Source: an uncultured Planktomarina sp.
GTDB lineage: Bacteria; Pseudomonadota; Alphaproteobacteria; Rhodobacterales; Rhodobacteraceae
Assembly: GCA_905182425.1 (NCBI GenBank)
Contig: CAJJBP010000006.1
Span: 61,142 to 125,141 of the forward strand
DNA length: 64,000 nt
Direction: 5' to 3'
The translations under genes were made by a program, and so were the position numbers. Of the stretch, positions 26,579 through 36,522 are shown piece by piece. Numbering within the stretch: the stretch's first letter is position 1; each line of letters opens with the position of its first letter. The notes under the pieces were generated by a model, which searched no databases, was not told the origin of the DNA, and was given only the letters and a program-made list of their open reading frames with translations.

Positions 26579-26711
26579 GCTGACAACTCCCGTTAGCTTA
26601 AGTCATCTAGTGCAATAAATTAATCCGTTTGTCACGGGCACAAAGCAGGATAGCTCCAATTTAGCACCCATTTCTTGCAGAATATTTCGGATTTTAAAAG
26701 TAGAAAGTCTT

Positions 26712-27746
26712 TTATGGGTTAGTAATCTCAAAACGATAAACGCCATCACTATCTAATATACGAGATGCTTCCCCTTCGTGCCACAAGTAATTGCAATGCG
26801 CCAAAGCCTCAACCAAGCCTAAACCGTATTCCCCATTCCCAAGATCACGTTTGAAAATTGCAAACATTACTTCACCAGCAGTCTTGGGTGTTTTCAACGC
26901 CTGACGCAAACGCTCCAACGCTCCACTGTGGTTATCAATCAACTGTTTGAGACGTAAAGGAATGCCCGTGAACGGAAGCTTATGGCCCGGTAACGCCAAA
27001 AGATCATCCGTAGCAAATTCTTGTAATCGACTACAGCTGTACATCCATTCACCTAACGGATTAGCATCTGGCTCAGTGGGGTAAACACCAATATTTGAAC
27101 TGATAGATGGTATAATTTGGTCCCCAGTGAGAACCAAATTGTCGTCCCTACTCCAAAAGGTTGCGTGATGCGGGGCATGCCCGTTATCTATACGAATGTC
27201 CCAAGTTCGACCGCCCATTTCAATTGTATCGCCCTCAGATATACGAGAAAATCCAATTGGAACAGGATATACTATGTCAGCAAAATTAAACGGGCGTTCC
27301 AACTTACGGGTTTCAAGTAAATCCGCATGCATACCGGCTCGGCGATAAAACTCTATTTGCCCATCAGTATAACCTTCTTGTATATCAAGCGTCAGCATTC
27401 GACCCATATAATACGCAACACCAGACGATACGTATTCGGATCCATATTTATCAAAAAACCACCCATGAAAGCCAATGTGGTCAGGATGATGATGCGTTGC
27501 AACAACCCGTTTTACAGGTTTGCCCTTTAATGGACCCATTAATAAGGCGTCCCACATGGCCTCGACTTTTCGGGTCTTCATTCCCGTGTCAACCAGTGTC
27601 CATCCATCACCATCATCAAGCACATAAATATTCACATGATCAAGCTTCATCGGTAGCGGTAGTCGCAACCAATGCACACCGGAAGCAATTTCGAGCATAT
27701 TACCAAAATCTGGTGGGTTTTCCCAAGGGTATTTAATACCGTTCAT
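26712..27746 (-). CDS. MBL-fold metallo-hydrolase
   Basis: 344 aa with the metallo-beta-lactamase signature HHHPDH (85-90) within VVATHHHPDHIG, LVDTGMKTRKVE before it, and later metal ligands in DNGHAPHH, LTGDQII and LPGHKLPF. A C-terminal helical LACTB2-like region (about 250-344) follows. It probably hydrolyses a thioester or another ester. It lies nine nt downstream of an acyl-CoA dehydrogenase gene, which suggests CoA-thioester metabolism. Substrate unknown. Confidence 0.85.
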   Translation of the reverse strand: MNGIKYPWENPPDFGNMLEIASGVHWLRLPLPMKLDHVNIYVLDDGDGWTLVDTGMKTRKVEAMWDALLMGPLKGKPVKRVVATHHHPDHIGFHGWFFDKYGSEYVSSGVAYYMGRMLTLDIQEGYTDGQIEFYRRAGMHADLLETRKLERPFNFADIVYPVPIGFSRISEGDTIEMGGRTWDIRIDNGHAPHHATFWSRDDNLVLTGDQIIPSISSNIGVYPTEPDANPLGEWMYSCSRLQEFATDDLLALPGHKLPFTGIPLRLKQLIDNHSGALERLRQALKTPKTAGEVMFAIFKRDLGNGEYGLGLVEALAHCNYLWHEGEASRILDSDGVYRFEITNP

Positions 27747-27755
27747 CTCATAGAA

Positions 27756-29456
27756 TTACGCTGCAAAATCATTAAGCTCAAGCGCATAAATATCGGATGA
27801 CCCTACCCGAGCCTGCGCGCAAAGTGCGTTATGCTCAGGTAAAAGACTGTTTATATAAAACCGCCCCAAACGTTCGCGTTTACCGTCATCCGAGGATGCC
27901 GCAATTAGGTGAAAGTACCCTCCAAGTACACGTGCAAAAGCACGTTGGTAGGACACAGATCCGGCAAATCGTTCGTTCAAGTCTTGCGTCACCAACCATT
28001 CCGTTGTTGCACGAAGCTCGGCAACTGAGACTTGTACCGCCAGTGCCAAATCGCTTTTGGACGCAGTAGCCAGCTGAGCCATTTCATCCATTAAAGAAAA
28101 TGCCGCAGCGCCGCCGTCCATCATTTTACGCGCCACAAGATCCATAGATTGAATTCCATTAGTCCCTTCATAAATCGGCGTTATACGAGCATCACGCAGA
28201 TATTGCGCAGCGGCCGTTTCTTCAATGAAGCCCATACCACCATGTATCTGGACACCAATATCTGACATTTGGACTCCAACATCGCTGCCAAATGACTTAG
28301 CAATCGGTGTCAGCAAGGCCGCGCGTGCTTTCCAATGGCTATCTTGCGTAGCTTTAGCCATGTCCAGTGCCACAGCACAAGCCACACCAATTGAACGGGC
28401 AGCAAAAATTTCAGATTTCATCTGTGCTAGCATCCGCCTAACATCAGCATGGTCAATTATTGTACCCGTACCATCAGCAATCAGCGAGGTGCCCTGTTTG
28501 CGCCCCAAAGCGTAACTCAAAGCGTGTTGATAAGCTCCTTCAGCAACTCCAACACCTTGCATGCCAACAGCTAAGCGAGCATTATTCATCATTGTAAACA
28601 TGCAAGCCATGCCATTGTGCTCTTCGCCTACAAGCCAACCGGTAGCAGCTGAGAATTCCATTACCGCTGTGGGGCTACCATGAATGCCTAATTTATGTTC
28701 AAGGCTTACACATCGAAGATCATTTCTTACCCCAAGGGTACCGTCAGGATGTGGAATGAACTTTGGCACCAAGAAAAGGCTAATTCCTTTTGGGCCCGGC
28801 TTGGCACCAGGAAGGCGTGCTAGTACGAGATGACATATATTTTCTGCAACATCATGTTCACCCCAAGTAATAAAAATCTTTTGTCCTGTTACCTTATAAG
28901 TTCCATCCGATTGTGGTTCCGCTTTTGTACTCAACGCCCCCACATCAGATCCAGCATGGGATTCGGTCAAATTCATCGTTCCTGTCCATTCACCGGAAAT
29001 CAGTTTTGGAAGGTAAATATCTTGCAATTCTGAGCTCGCGTGATGCTCCAAAGCCTCAATTTGACCTTGTGACAACAACGGACAAAGGTTCAGTGAGATA
29101 CAGGCGCCACACATCATATCGTGCATCGCTGTGTTCATAGTAAGTGGCAGTCCCATACCCCCAAAAGAGGGGCTAGCAGAGATACCAACCCAACCACCTT
29201 CTGCTATTGCGGCATATCCTTCGGCGAAGCCCGGTGTTGTTCGTACAACACCATTTTCAAGATGTGCAGGGACCAAATCACCTGGTCGCTGAAGCGGCGC
29301 CATTACGGTGTCACAAAGCTTGCCACATTCGTTCAAAATTGCATCAGTCAAATCTGGAGTTGCTTCGGCAAAGTAGTCACTCGCAACCACAGGTGCCAAC
29401 GGCACAACTTGCTCTAAAATGAATTGGTATTCGCTGACAGGCGCACGATAAGGCAT
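27756..29456 (-). CDS. acyl-CoA dehydrogenase (long, DmdC-like class)
   Basis: 566 aa from ATG 29456 (MPYRAPVSEYQF), with GGAG seven bases ahead. The extra N- and C-terminal segments place it in the ~570-600 aa class that includes DmdC (methylthiopropionyl-CoA dehydrogenase) and AidB-like proteins. FAD/substrate motifs MNLTESHAGSDVG and KIFITWGEHD are present, and YEGTNGIQSMD carries the expected catalytic glutamate region. Electrons would go to ETF and then ETF-QO (19.7 kb). DMSP degradation is possible, but dmdA/B/D are not seen here, so the substrate is left open. Confidence 0.9.
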   Translation of the reverse strand: MPYRAPVSEYQFILEQVVPLAPVVASDYFAEATPDLTDAILNECGKLCDTVMAPLQRPGDLVPAHLENGVVRTTPGFAEGYAAIAEGGWVGISASPSFGGMGLPLTMNTAMHDMMCGACISLNLCPLLSQGQIEALEHHASSELQDIYLPKLISGEWTGTMNLTESHAGSDVGALSTKAEPQSDGTYKVTGQKIFITWGEHDVAENICHLVLARLPGAKPGPKGISLFLVPKFIPHPDGTLGVRNDLRCVSLEHKLGIHGSPTAVMEFSAATGWLVGEEHNGMACMFTMMNNARLAVGMQGVGVAEGAYQHALSYALGRKQGTSLIADGTGTIIDHADVRRMLAQMKSEIFAARSIGVACAVALDMAKATQDSHWKARAALLTPIAKSFGSDVGVQMSDIGVQIHGGMGFIEETAAAQYLRDARITPIYEGTNGIQSMDLVARKMMDGGAAAFSLMDEMAQLATASKSDLALAVQVSVAELRATTEWLVTQDLNERFAGSVSYQRAFARVLGGYFHLIAASSDDGKRERLGRFYINSLLPEHNALCAQARVGSSDIYALELNDFAA

Positions 29457-29575
29457 TGGAAACTCCGCTATCAATCATTTGAGTGGTTACGTCGTCTTAA
29501 ACAAGGCAGCTCTTCTTGGAAATAGAACAGATTGGAAACGCGACGTCAGTTTGGAGTACCATTAAATTACTTAGC

Positions 29576-30146
29576 CTAAGCGCGACCCGCCTGTGACGAC
29601 AACATTAGCGGATCAATCCCAATAGTCCTCAACGCAGCAGTCCATTTGTGCTCATTAGCAAGGCCAAAAACAATTTCCACATTCGGGTCACAAATCAACC
29701 AACCGTTTTGCAGCAACTCAGCCTCCAGCTGGCCCGCAGACCAACCAGAATATCCCAGGACCAACAAACTAATTTCAGGACCTTTTCCGTTGGCTAAGTC
29801 CTGAAGAATTGTTCGGGTTGCCGTCATTGCAAAATGATCCCCAATAGGTAGCGTGTCTGGGCTCGCCATGTAATCATTGGTATGCAATACAAATCCACGG
29901 GTTTCATCAACTGGTCCCCCAAATTGTACCGGAATATCATGGGCTAAAGATTTAACTGAGATGTCTAGCTGTTCCAGCAAGCTTCGCAATTTAAGTTGTG
30001 GCTGCGGTTTATTAACAATTAACCCCATCGCCTCCCTCTGTAGTATGAGTACATATATAAACCACCGAGTGTTCAAATCTCGGATCTCCCATACCAGGCA
30101 TCGCCACGAGTAATTTACCAGTTAGATTCGTATTCTCGTTTTTCAT
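29576..30146 (-). pseudogene. yqgE: YqgE/AlgH-family protein with a one-base frameshift
   Basis: The ORF track shows only a 166-aa fragment with an odd N-terminus ([18 protein letters not shown]). One frame over, upstream, lies the real family N-terminus: [20 protein letters not shown] followed by [11 protein letters not shown]. The two halves meet at GAGGGAGGCGATGGGG (near 30031-30036), where one extra G breaks [12 protein letters not shown] into TEGGDGVNC*. Restored, the protein would be 189 aa, normal for YqgE. It keeps FGGPVDETRGFVLH and LGYSGWSAGQLE. Function in this family is poorly known. Cause: real mutation or sequencing error in a G-rich run. Confidence 0.85.
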
Positions 30147-30256
30147 AAATCGATAATGGGTCTGTTACACACTCACAACAAGGGGTTTCATCAGTCTAGC
30201 CAAAGATCAGATAAAAGTGAGTTTTTATTTTATTATTTTCAGGTTATCAAGCTGAT

Positions 30257-31051
30257 ATGAAAATACTACTGACCAAGCTGGTGCTGCTTGCAACCGCTCT
30301 CACTTCTGTTGCAGCTCCTGTTAAGGCAAATCAATTAAATGATATTGTAGAAGTTGTCTTGCTACCGGGATGGAGGATGGAGGACGGGCAACACATGGCT
30401 GGATTGCAAATCAAACTCGCTCCAGGATGGAAAACATATTGGAGACAACCCGGCGACAGTGGCATTTCACCATTTTTTGATTTTTCCGAGTCCAACCATG
30501 TTGGCACAGTAAATGTGCTATTTCCAGCGCCCAAGGTCACATGGGTCGACAATTCGAGGACAATTTCTTATAGCCAAACCGTCATATTTCCCCTTTTGGT
30601 TCAGCCAGATGTAAGTGACCCAGTTACTTTAAAGGGGCAAGTTCAAATTGGTGTTTGCCAAGACATTTGTATACCGGTTTCGCTTAAAGTGAAAGCTCAA
30701 TTACCCATATCAAGTACCAAAGACGTTGCCATTTTAGCAGCTATCCAAGCACAACCAAAAAAGATGGATGTGCCGGTTTTCTGCAAATTTGACCCCGTCG
30801 AAGGTGGTATGTATCTCAGATTGAGCCTGCCAGCACCACCAAGTGGTGTATCAGATGCCATCATTGAATTAGCAAATGCCAGTCTATGGGTTAGCACGCC
30901 AAAGATCACGTTAAAGGGCGATAAACTTATTGTCGAGGCCAATGTACTGACCTCCACAGGGAGCTTTGTTTCGGTCGCGCGCAGCGCCGTGACTACCACT
31001 CTATTTGGACAAAAAAAGTCGTTCTCCTACACAGGTTGTCAGGGTTCCTAA
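30257..31051 (+). CDS. periplasmic DsbD N-domain-like protein
   Basis: 264 aa with a signal peptide (LVLLATALTSVAAPVKA). The rest matches the N-terminal disulfide-exchange domain of DsbD: LAPGWKTYWRQPGDSG, then VFPLL.. strands and the redox pair in GVCQDICIP (about 136-144). No transmembrane DsbD core is attached, so it would work with a separate membrane protein or act alone as a periplasmic thiol carrier. Divergent from yqgE; its stop overlaps the convergent RND gene stop by 4 nt. Confidence 0.85.
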   Translation: MKILLTKLVLLATALTSVAAPVKANQLNDIVEVVLLPGWRMEDGQHMAGLQIKLAPGWKTYWRQPGDSGISPFFDFSESNHVGTVNVLFPAPKVTWVDNSRTISYSQTVIFPLLVQPDVSDPVTLKGQVQIGVCQDICIPVSLKVKAQLPISSTKDVAILAAIQAQPKKMDVPVFCKFDPVEGGMYLRLSLPAPPSGVSDAIIELANASLWVSTPKITLKGDKLIVEANVLTSTGSFVSVARSAVTTTLFGQKKSFSYTGCQGS

Positions 31052-34000
31052 CGCTTGAACTGCAGCACAACTGCTAAACCTGATAAGATGTAAATCGCTA
31101 ATAAAAACAGTGCACCACCCGATAAAAACAAAATAAATGCCATTTGAAGTGCCGATAAAATCCCTGCCAATGGCAACATTAAAAAGAGTGCAGGCAAAGT
31201 TCCGCTAACTGATACCCACCCCAAAGTCACTATAAACAGCGCTGTAACTCCAATCATAGCAGCAGCAAAAGGCAATCTTGGTCCCCTCTTGCGAACAAGC
31301 CCCCGAAACGCACGTTTAAATCCTACGACCTGCGCCCCCACATCGGCCTGCATCGCAATCAATGCTGGAACAATTACCAATACTAAGACCACACCAAAGC
31401 CCAGCCCATAAACCAGCGTGATAACAGTAGGCTTCAAGAATTGTGCCTGTGAGGAAGTCTCATAGAGCAGTGGTGATAGGCCGAGTACTGTTGTGAGTGT
31501 TGTTAGCATAACTGGCCGCAACCGGTCTGTTACCCCATCGACTATTGCGGGAAACAAGCCCCGTTCTTTTGCATATTCATCAATGGTGGTCACCAAAACT
31601 ATTGAGTCATTTATAATTATACCAACCATACCAATTAGGCCAACAACGGAGAACAGTGACAGCGGCACGTCATACCACCAGTGCCCATAAATAGTGCCTA
31701 CCAGTCCAAAGGGAATAATAGCCATCACAACCAAAGGACGTGTCCAGCTTGAGAAAATCCAAGCAAGTGTCATGAAAATCCCTGCAAGCGTCAACACCAG
31801 TCCACGCGTCGCATCATTTCGAAAATCATTTTCCTGTTCCGCCAGGCCTGCAAGCTCAAAACTCACTTGATTTTCCTCTGCAACTTTAGGCAAAACCGTG
31901 TCGCGCAACTCATTTACAATTGCTTCTGCGCGGGCGGGGTCATCCTCAGATATATCACCTGTGACAGAAATTACCTGGATGCCATCTTCACGTCTAACCG
32001 TCGAAAATCCAGTCCTTTGCTGGACAGAAACGATGTCAGCCAAAGGTACGTAGTCTCCGGATACAGTTCGAATTTGCATTCGGTCTGTAAAGTCAGCAGT
32101 CAATTCTCCCACTGGGACCTGTACCCTAATTGTAGCTGAGCGTGGACCTTCTGGGAAGCTTGCCGCTTCGATGCCGTTCAACCGGTTGCGCAATGTGCGG
32201 CCCAAAGCATCAATAGTCAAACCCAACGCCTGTCCTTGAGGCGTTAATTCCAAGATCAATTCTTCCTTATCATAGGCCAAATTATCCTGGACCGCCGAGA
32301 CCTCAGGATACTGTGCCAAGAACGTCTGCAAAGACTCAGAAGCTGCCTTCAGAGTGTCCGCATCAGCTCCGGACAGCTTTACATCTAGCGCATCACCGCC
32401 AGGACCAGCCCGCCATCCACGAAAGCTGATTGTCTCTACCCTGGGATGACGCTGAACCACATCTTGCAAGTCGGCAACTACTGAAAAAGAGGAGTAGGAC
32501 CGTAGATCTGCGTCAATCAATTCAATCGCGATGGAGCCCAATTGATCAGGATCTTTATTTTCAGCACCGGCAAGACCACGTCCAGTATTTCCACCAATTT
32601 CCGCCATCACAAAATCAATGGGGTTCGTTCCATATTCAATCTCATATTTGGCACCAATTTCTTCAACAGCTTTTTGAAAGGACTTCATTTGAGCTATCGA
32701 ATCAGCTCGAGTTGCACCTGGAGCCATTGCGAAGTTACCGGTTACAGATTCTTGTTCAGGCGCGTTGAAAAAACGCCATTGAACATCGCCATTAATGAAC
32801 AAAGCAACTTGACTAGCTAAAGCCACTAAGAGAGCGGCAAAAACCGGATAGCGAGCCCAGATCACAAATTTAATAAAGGGACGAAAAGCGTAAAACTTAA
32901 ATTTATCCAGCAAAAAATTCATAATATGAGATGGCAAATCATACCACCGCAAGCGACCTCCAGTTACAATAGAATGCGCCATATGATTTGGTAGAATCAA
33001 AAAACATTCCGCCAATGAGGCTATAAGCACTACGATAACAGTGAAGGGTATATCAGCAATAAGACTGCCAAACCTCCCGCCAATTGCAATCAAGCCAAAG
33101 AACGCAATTACAGTTGTGAGAGTAGCGGAGAACACAGGCAAGAACATGCGTCGCGCTGCGTTTTCTGCTGCTACCATTGGCGGTTCTTTGAGAGTCCGCG
33201 CACGAAAATCTGCATGTTCACCGACCACAATCGCATCATCAACAACAATGCCTAAAGTAATAATTACAGCAAACAACGAGATAATATTGATTGTCAGTCC
33301 CGACATGTACATAAGCGCAACAGCCGCGCCCATCGCCGCAGGGATACCGGCAGCTACCCAAAAGGCTGTTCGCACATTGAGGAATAAGAACAGCAGCAAT
33401 AGAACCAATCCAAGGCCCTGCAAGCCATTCTTCATGAGCATCGAAAGACGTGCTGAGATAACTTCCGATCGTGTCCTAATTAATTGAATACTGACTTCGG
33501 GGGGAAGTGTCTCTTGCATGGCTGCGGCGACATCCTGAACTTTTTTCTGGATCTCAATTGCATCGCCTTGGTCAGACCTATCAATACGGATAGAAATCGC
33601 GGATGAACCACCAACAAAATATGCTCGCTTACGGTCCACGCCCTCTTCAATAACCTGTCCCACGTCCGAAATCATCAAAGCAGATCCATCTGCGTTGGTG
33701 CGCAACACAATAGCCCCAATATCGCGCGCTCCACGTTTTGCAACTCCAGTAAGTATACGTGAATTTCCTGCTACGTCGCCAGCAGGATCCGCCTCAGCTT
33801 CTTCAGCTATAGCATTTGCAACTTGCCGCATGGTCACGTCATGCCGGATAAGTGATAGGCTATCTACTTCAACAAGTGTAGAACCTGCAGCAATTCCGCG
33901 GATACTTGCCCGGGTCACACCAGCAGCAAATAAACGCGTTACAAATTCATCAGAGAAGAGGGCAAGTTGGTCCACTCCAACTATTCCGGAGATCACCACA

Positions 34001-34440
34001 TCCGTCACACGATCTCGCCAAAACCCTCGAGTTACGCGCGGGTCATCCGCGTCATCTGGAAATTGTGCTACAATTGAATCGACCGCTATTTGCGTGTCAT
34101 CAGTTCCCCGCGCCATATCCCAGCCAGGTTCAAATTCCATTTTGATCCGAGCTAAGCCCTCATTAGATGTAGAGGATGTACTGGTCACGCCTTCAATCCC
34201 AAGCAAAGAAGGCTCCACAATTTGAACAATTGCGCGGTCAACATCCTCTGGACCTGCTCCGTCCCAACGAACACTTACGGTTACATTGTCGATAATCACA
34301 TCCGGAAAGAACTGTGACCTCATTTGTGGAAAAGATACGACACCTGCTACGATCATGATTAATAAAAATAGGTTCGCAGCAGTACGGTGACGCGTCATAT
34401 ATGACAAAATTCCGCCTGTTGCGTTGGTCATCAATGACAT
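31048..34440 (-). CDS. RND-family efflux permease
   Basis: 1130-aa inner-membrane pump of the AcrB/MdtB type. After an N-terminal helix (AANLFLLIMIVAGVVSF), two large periplasmic loops (about 37-335 and 550-865) alternate with helix clusters. The proton-relay helix carries GIVVDDAIVVGEH near residue 400, and the mirror motif IGMVGIIINDSIVL is in the second half. It is 80-90 residues longer than usual because of additional C-terminal hydrophobic segments (about 1050-1130). Encoded 2 nt after its adaptor. Substrate unknown; no outer-membrane channel gene nearby. Confidence 0.93.
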   Translation of the reverse strand: MSLMTNATGGILSYMTRHRTAANLFLLIMIVAGVVSFPQMRSQFFPDVIIDNVTVSVRWDGAGPEDVDRAIVQIVEPSLLGIEGVTSTSSTSNEGLARIKMEFEPGWDMARGTDDTQIAVDSIVAQFPDDADDPRVTRGFWRDRVTDVVISGIVGVDQLALFSDEFVTRLFAAGVTRASIRGIAAGSTLVEVDSLSLIRHDVTMRQVANAIAEEAEADPAGDVAGNSRILTGVAKRGARDIGAIVLRTNADGSALMISDVGQVIEEGVDRKRAYFVGGSSAISIRIDRSDQGDAIEIQKKVQDVAAAMQETLPPEVSIQLIRTRSEVISARLSMLMKNGLQGLGLVLLLLFLFLNVRTAFWVAAGIPAAMGAAVALMYMSGLTINIISLFAVIITLGIVVDDAIVVGEHADFRARTLKEPPMVAAENAARRMFLPVFSATLTTVIAFFGLIAIGGRFGSLIADIPFTVIVVLIASLAECFLILPNHMAHSIVTGGRLRWYDLPSHIMNFLLDKFKFYAFRPFIKFVIWARYPVFAALLVALASQVALFINGDVQWRFFNAPEQESVTGNFAMAPGATRADSIAQMKSFQKAVEEIGAKYEIEYGTNPIDFVMAEIGGNTGRGLAGAENKDPDQLGSIAIELIDADLRSYSSFSVVADLQDVVQRHPRVETISFRGWRAGPGGDALDVKLSGADADTLKAASESLQTFLAQYPEVSAVQDNLAYDKEELILELTPQGQALGLTIDALGRTLRNRLNGIEAASFPEGPRSATIRVQVPVGELTADFTDRMQIRTVSGDYVPLADIVSVQQRTGFSTVRREDGIQVISVTGDISEDDPARAEAIVNELRDTVLPKVAEENQVSFELAGLAEQENDFRNDATRGLVLTLAGIFMTLAWIFSSWTRPLVVMAIIPFGLVGTIYGHWWYDVPLSLFSVVGLIGMVGIIINDSIVLVTTIDEYAKERGLFPAIVDGVTDRLRPVMLTTLTTVLGLSPLLYETSSQAQFLKPTVITLVYGLGFGVVLVLVIVPALIAMQADVGAQVVGFKRAFRGLVRKRGPRLPFAAAMIGVTALFIVTLGWVSVSGTLPALFLMLPLAGILSALQMAFILFLSGGALFLLAIYILSGLAVVLQFKR

Positions 34441-34442
34441 GG

Positions 34443-35906
34443 CTACTCTCCCATCCTACTTTCAAGTCGGTCCAACAATTTTTGTGGCACTTCGGTTTTA
34501 GTCAGCTGACCTATTGTCCGCTCTTTTGCAGCCTTTGGAATCCATTTATTACCTTCAATAAATGCAATTAACTTTGCACGTCGCTCTGGATCTAACTTAA
34601 CCATTTGGGGAGCTTTTGGCTCAGCAGCAATTTCACCTTGAGCGCTCAAAATCCGCACTTTGATCCCAGCTCCCAACAAAGGTGTTCTTTCGGCTACTAT
34701 ATTAGCATTTGAGAGCTCACGGGACCTAACAAGAACGTCATCTCCCTGGCGCCGCACCAAAGTCACATCCGCCTCACGTAATCGATCATCTTCGCCAACA
34801 ACTAAAACACGATTATTTCCATTAAGAGCGGAAGACGGCAGTCGTGCAACCCAATTTATATCTGGCTCAACTATATCGACAGTAACAAAGTCTCCCGGTC
34901 GCAGGCCTTTCGCGTTGCTAAGGCTGGCAAACAACAAGCGTCCGGTCAAACCTTCGCCAACTAATGCCGCTTCCCGCGTCAGCTTACCTTGGATGGCGAT
35001 TTCAGCACCAAGCACATCCAGGTTTGCAGTGATTTGCGCATCGATTACCTGCCCATCATCATTAAGCAAACGGCTGTGTTGGGAGGTGCTAACCCTAAAT
35101 GCCACCTCAAGGGCGGAGGGGTCTACCAATTGGCCAACTCGTTCATTGTTTGCTATCGATCCGCCTTGAACCACCGCAACATTAGCCAGAGCACCCGAGA
35201 AACTTGCGCGCAAAACAGTATCACGCAAATTGCGTTCTGCTTCCGCAATTGAAATTTCGACCCGCGTTACTCGAGCAATACTTTGGTTCAAGCGAGCTTC
35301 AGCAGTCTGTAAGGCTTGACGACGAGAAAGTATTGCTTGTTTAGCTGAAGACGCGGCAAGTTCGGCAGACTCGACCGAAGCTTCTGTTCCCACCCCTCGA
35401 GAAACAAGGTTTTTCTGTCTTTGCAACATTTTCAAACGTAAATCAGATTGCTCACTCGCCGCGTTCACCTCGTCGTTGGCTAAATCAAGCGATCGTGTTG
35501 CTTCAAGCAAGTCCGCTTTTGCATCCGCCATATCTGCCTTAACCAATGCTAAATCAGTCTTTGCGTTTGAGGGATCAATGCGAAGTAGAATTTCTCCTTT
35601 GTTGACCTGGCCACCATTCTGAAAATCTGGATGCAATTCTATTACTGTCCCCCCCACAGCCGCCCTAATATCTAAACTACGTTGGCTTTGAACTTCACCA
35701 TAAACGCGCAAAATTGGGGTTTGAGTGCCCGGTACAAACGAGACTGCATTAACAGCGAATGTGCGCTCGCGAGATCCCCCACCTCGTCTCTCGTCTTCAC
35801 CTTTATTAGATATGGCCGCTCGCACCATTCCAAACGCAAAAACAAAAAGAGCGAGAGTTGCTGCCATTAAAAAAAGGCCTATTAAACTTTTGCGTAAGAA
35901 ACGCAT
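34443..35906 (-). CDS. RND periplasmic adaptor (membrane fusion protein)
   Basis: 487 aa from ATG 35906 (MRFLRKSLIGLF); AAGGA overlaps the ORF-track ATG three codons earlier. One N-terminal transmembrane helix is followed by the lipoyl halves (RVYGEVQSQRSLDIRAAVGGTVIELHPDFQNGG and RDTVLRASFSGALANV), a long alpha-hairpin between them (about 110-215), and a beta-barrel. An extra Lys/Arg-rich C-terminal stretch (about 430-487) is unusual. It links the RND pump to an outer-membrane channel. Operon with the permease. Confidence 0.92.
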   Translation of the reverse strand: MRFLRKSLIGLFLMAATLALFVFAFGMVRAAISNKGEDERRGGGSRERTFAVNAVSFVPGTQTPILRVYGEVQSQRSLDIRAAVGGTVIELHPDFQNGGQVNKGEILLRIDPSNAKTDLALVKADMADAKADLLEATRSLDLANDEVNAASEQSDLRLKMLQRQKNLVSRGVGTEASVESAELAASSAKQAILSRRQALQTAEARLNQSIARVTRVEISIAEAERNLRDTVLRASFSGALANVAVVQGGSIANNERVGQLVDPSALEVAFRVSTSQHSRLLNDDGQVIDAQITANLDVLGAEIAIQGKLTREAALVGEGLTGRLLFASLSNAKGLRPGDFVTVDIVEPDINWVARLPSSALNGNNRVLVVGEDDRLREADVTLVRRQGDDVLVRSRELSNANIVAERTPLLGAGIKVRILSAQGEIAAEPKAPQMVKLDPERRAKLIAFIEGNKWIPKAAKERTIGQLTKTEVPQKLLDRLESRMGE

Positions 35907-35985
35907 CGCGTCCATCCTTCAGTTTTTCTTGGTAAAGAGATAGAACGAACTTTGCTCACGTCACTATCTTTAACTACCAAGGCTA

Positions 35986-36522
35986 CTATTTCCGTCGTAT
36001 ATGTTCATCCAGTCGCGGTAATATTTCTACAAAATTACACGGTTTGTGACGAATATCTAACTGTTTGATTAAGATTTCATCCCATGCATCTTTGCAAGCA
36101 CCTGGACTACCAGGCAGAGCAAACATGTAGGTCCCATTAGCGACACCTGCTGTTGCCCTACTTTGTATGGCTGACGTACCAATTTTTTGCATAGAAACGA
36201 TCGTGAAAACTGTGCTAAATGCATCTATCTCTTTTTCGTAAACATCACGGTGCGCTTCGACCGTTACATCGCGTCCGGTCAAACCAGAGCCGCCTGTTGA
36301 GATCACAACATCAATTGCTGGATCGTTTGCCCAGATACGCAATTGCGCAGAAATCTCCGACCGATCATCTTTAAGTAATTTGCGGGCAGCCAATTTATGA
36401 CCTGCTGCTTCCACCCGCGCTACTAATGTATCACCAGATCGGTCGCGCTCAAGGCTTCGGCTATCAGATACTGTCAAAATTGCGATACTAACTGGGAGAA
36501 AATCTAAATTATCTGAAGGCAT
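35986..36522 (-). CDS. moaB: molybdenum cofactor biosynthesis protein B
   Basis: 178 aa MoaB/MogA-fold protein that adenylylates molybdopterin before MoeA acts. ISTGGSGLTGRDVTVEA is the MPT-binding signature and FALPGSPGACKDAWDEI is the matching C-terminal loop. Its ATG directly follows the TGA of the uracil-DNA glycosylase gene. It is separated from the other Moco genes in this window (22-25 kb and 46-47 kb). Confidence 0.93.
   Translation of the reverse strand: MPSDNLDFLPVSIAILTVSDSRSLERDRSGDTLVARVEAAGHKLAARKLLKDDRSEISAQLRIWANDPAIDVVISTGGSGLTGRDVTVEAHRDVYEKEIDAFSTVFTIVSMQKIGTSAIQSRATAGVANGTYMFALPGSPGACKDAWDEILIKQLDIRHKPCNFVEILPRLDEHIRRK

Noticed and set aside
33041-33487. 148-aa plus-strand ORF (and 33695-34225, 176 aa) opposite the RND gene
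   Set aside because: Both are antisense to well-conserved RND coding sequence, have no ribosome binding site and low-complexity Ser/Thr/Arg composition typical of shadow frames.
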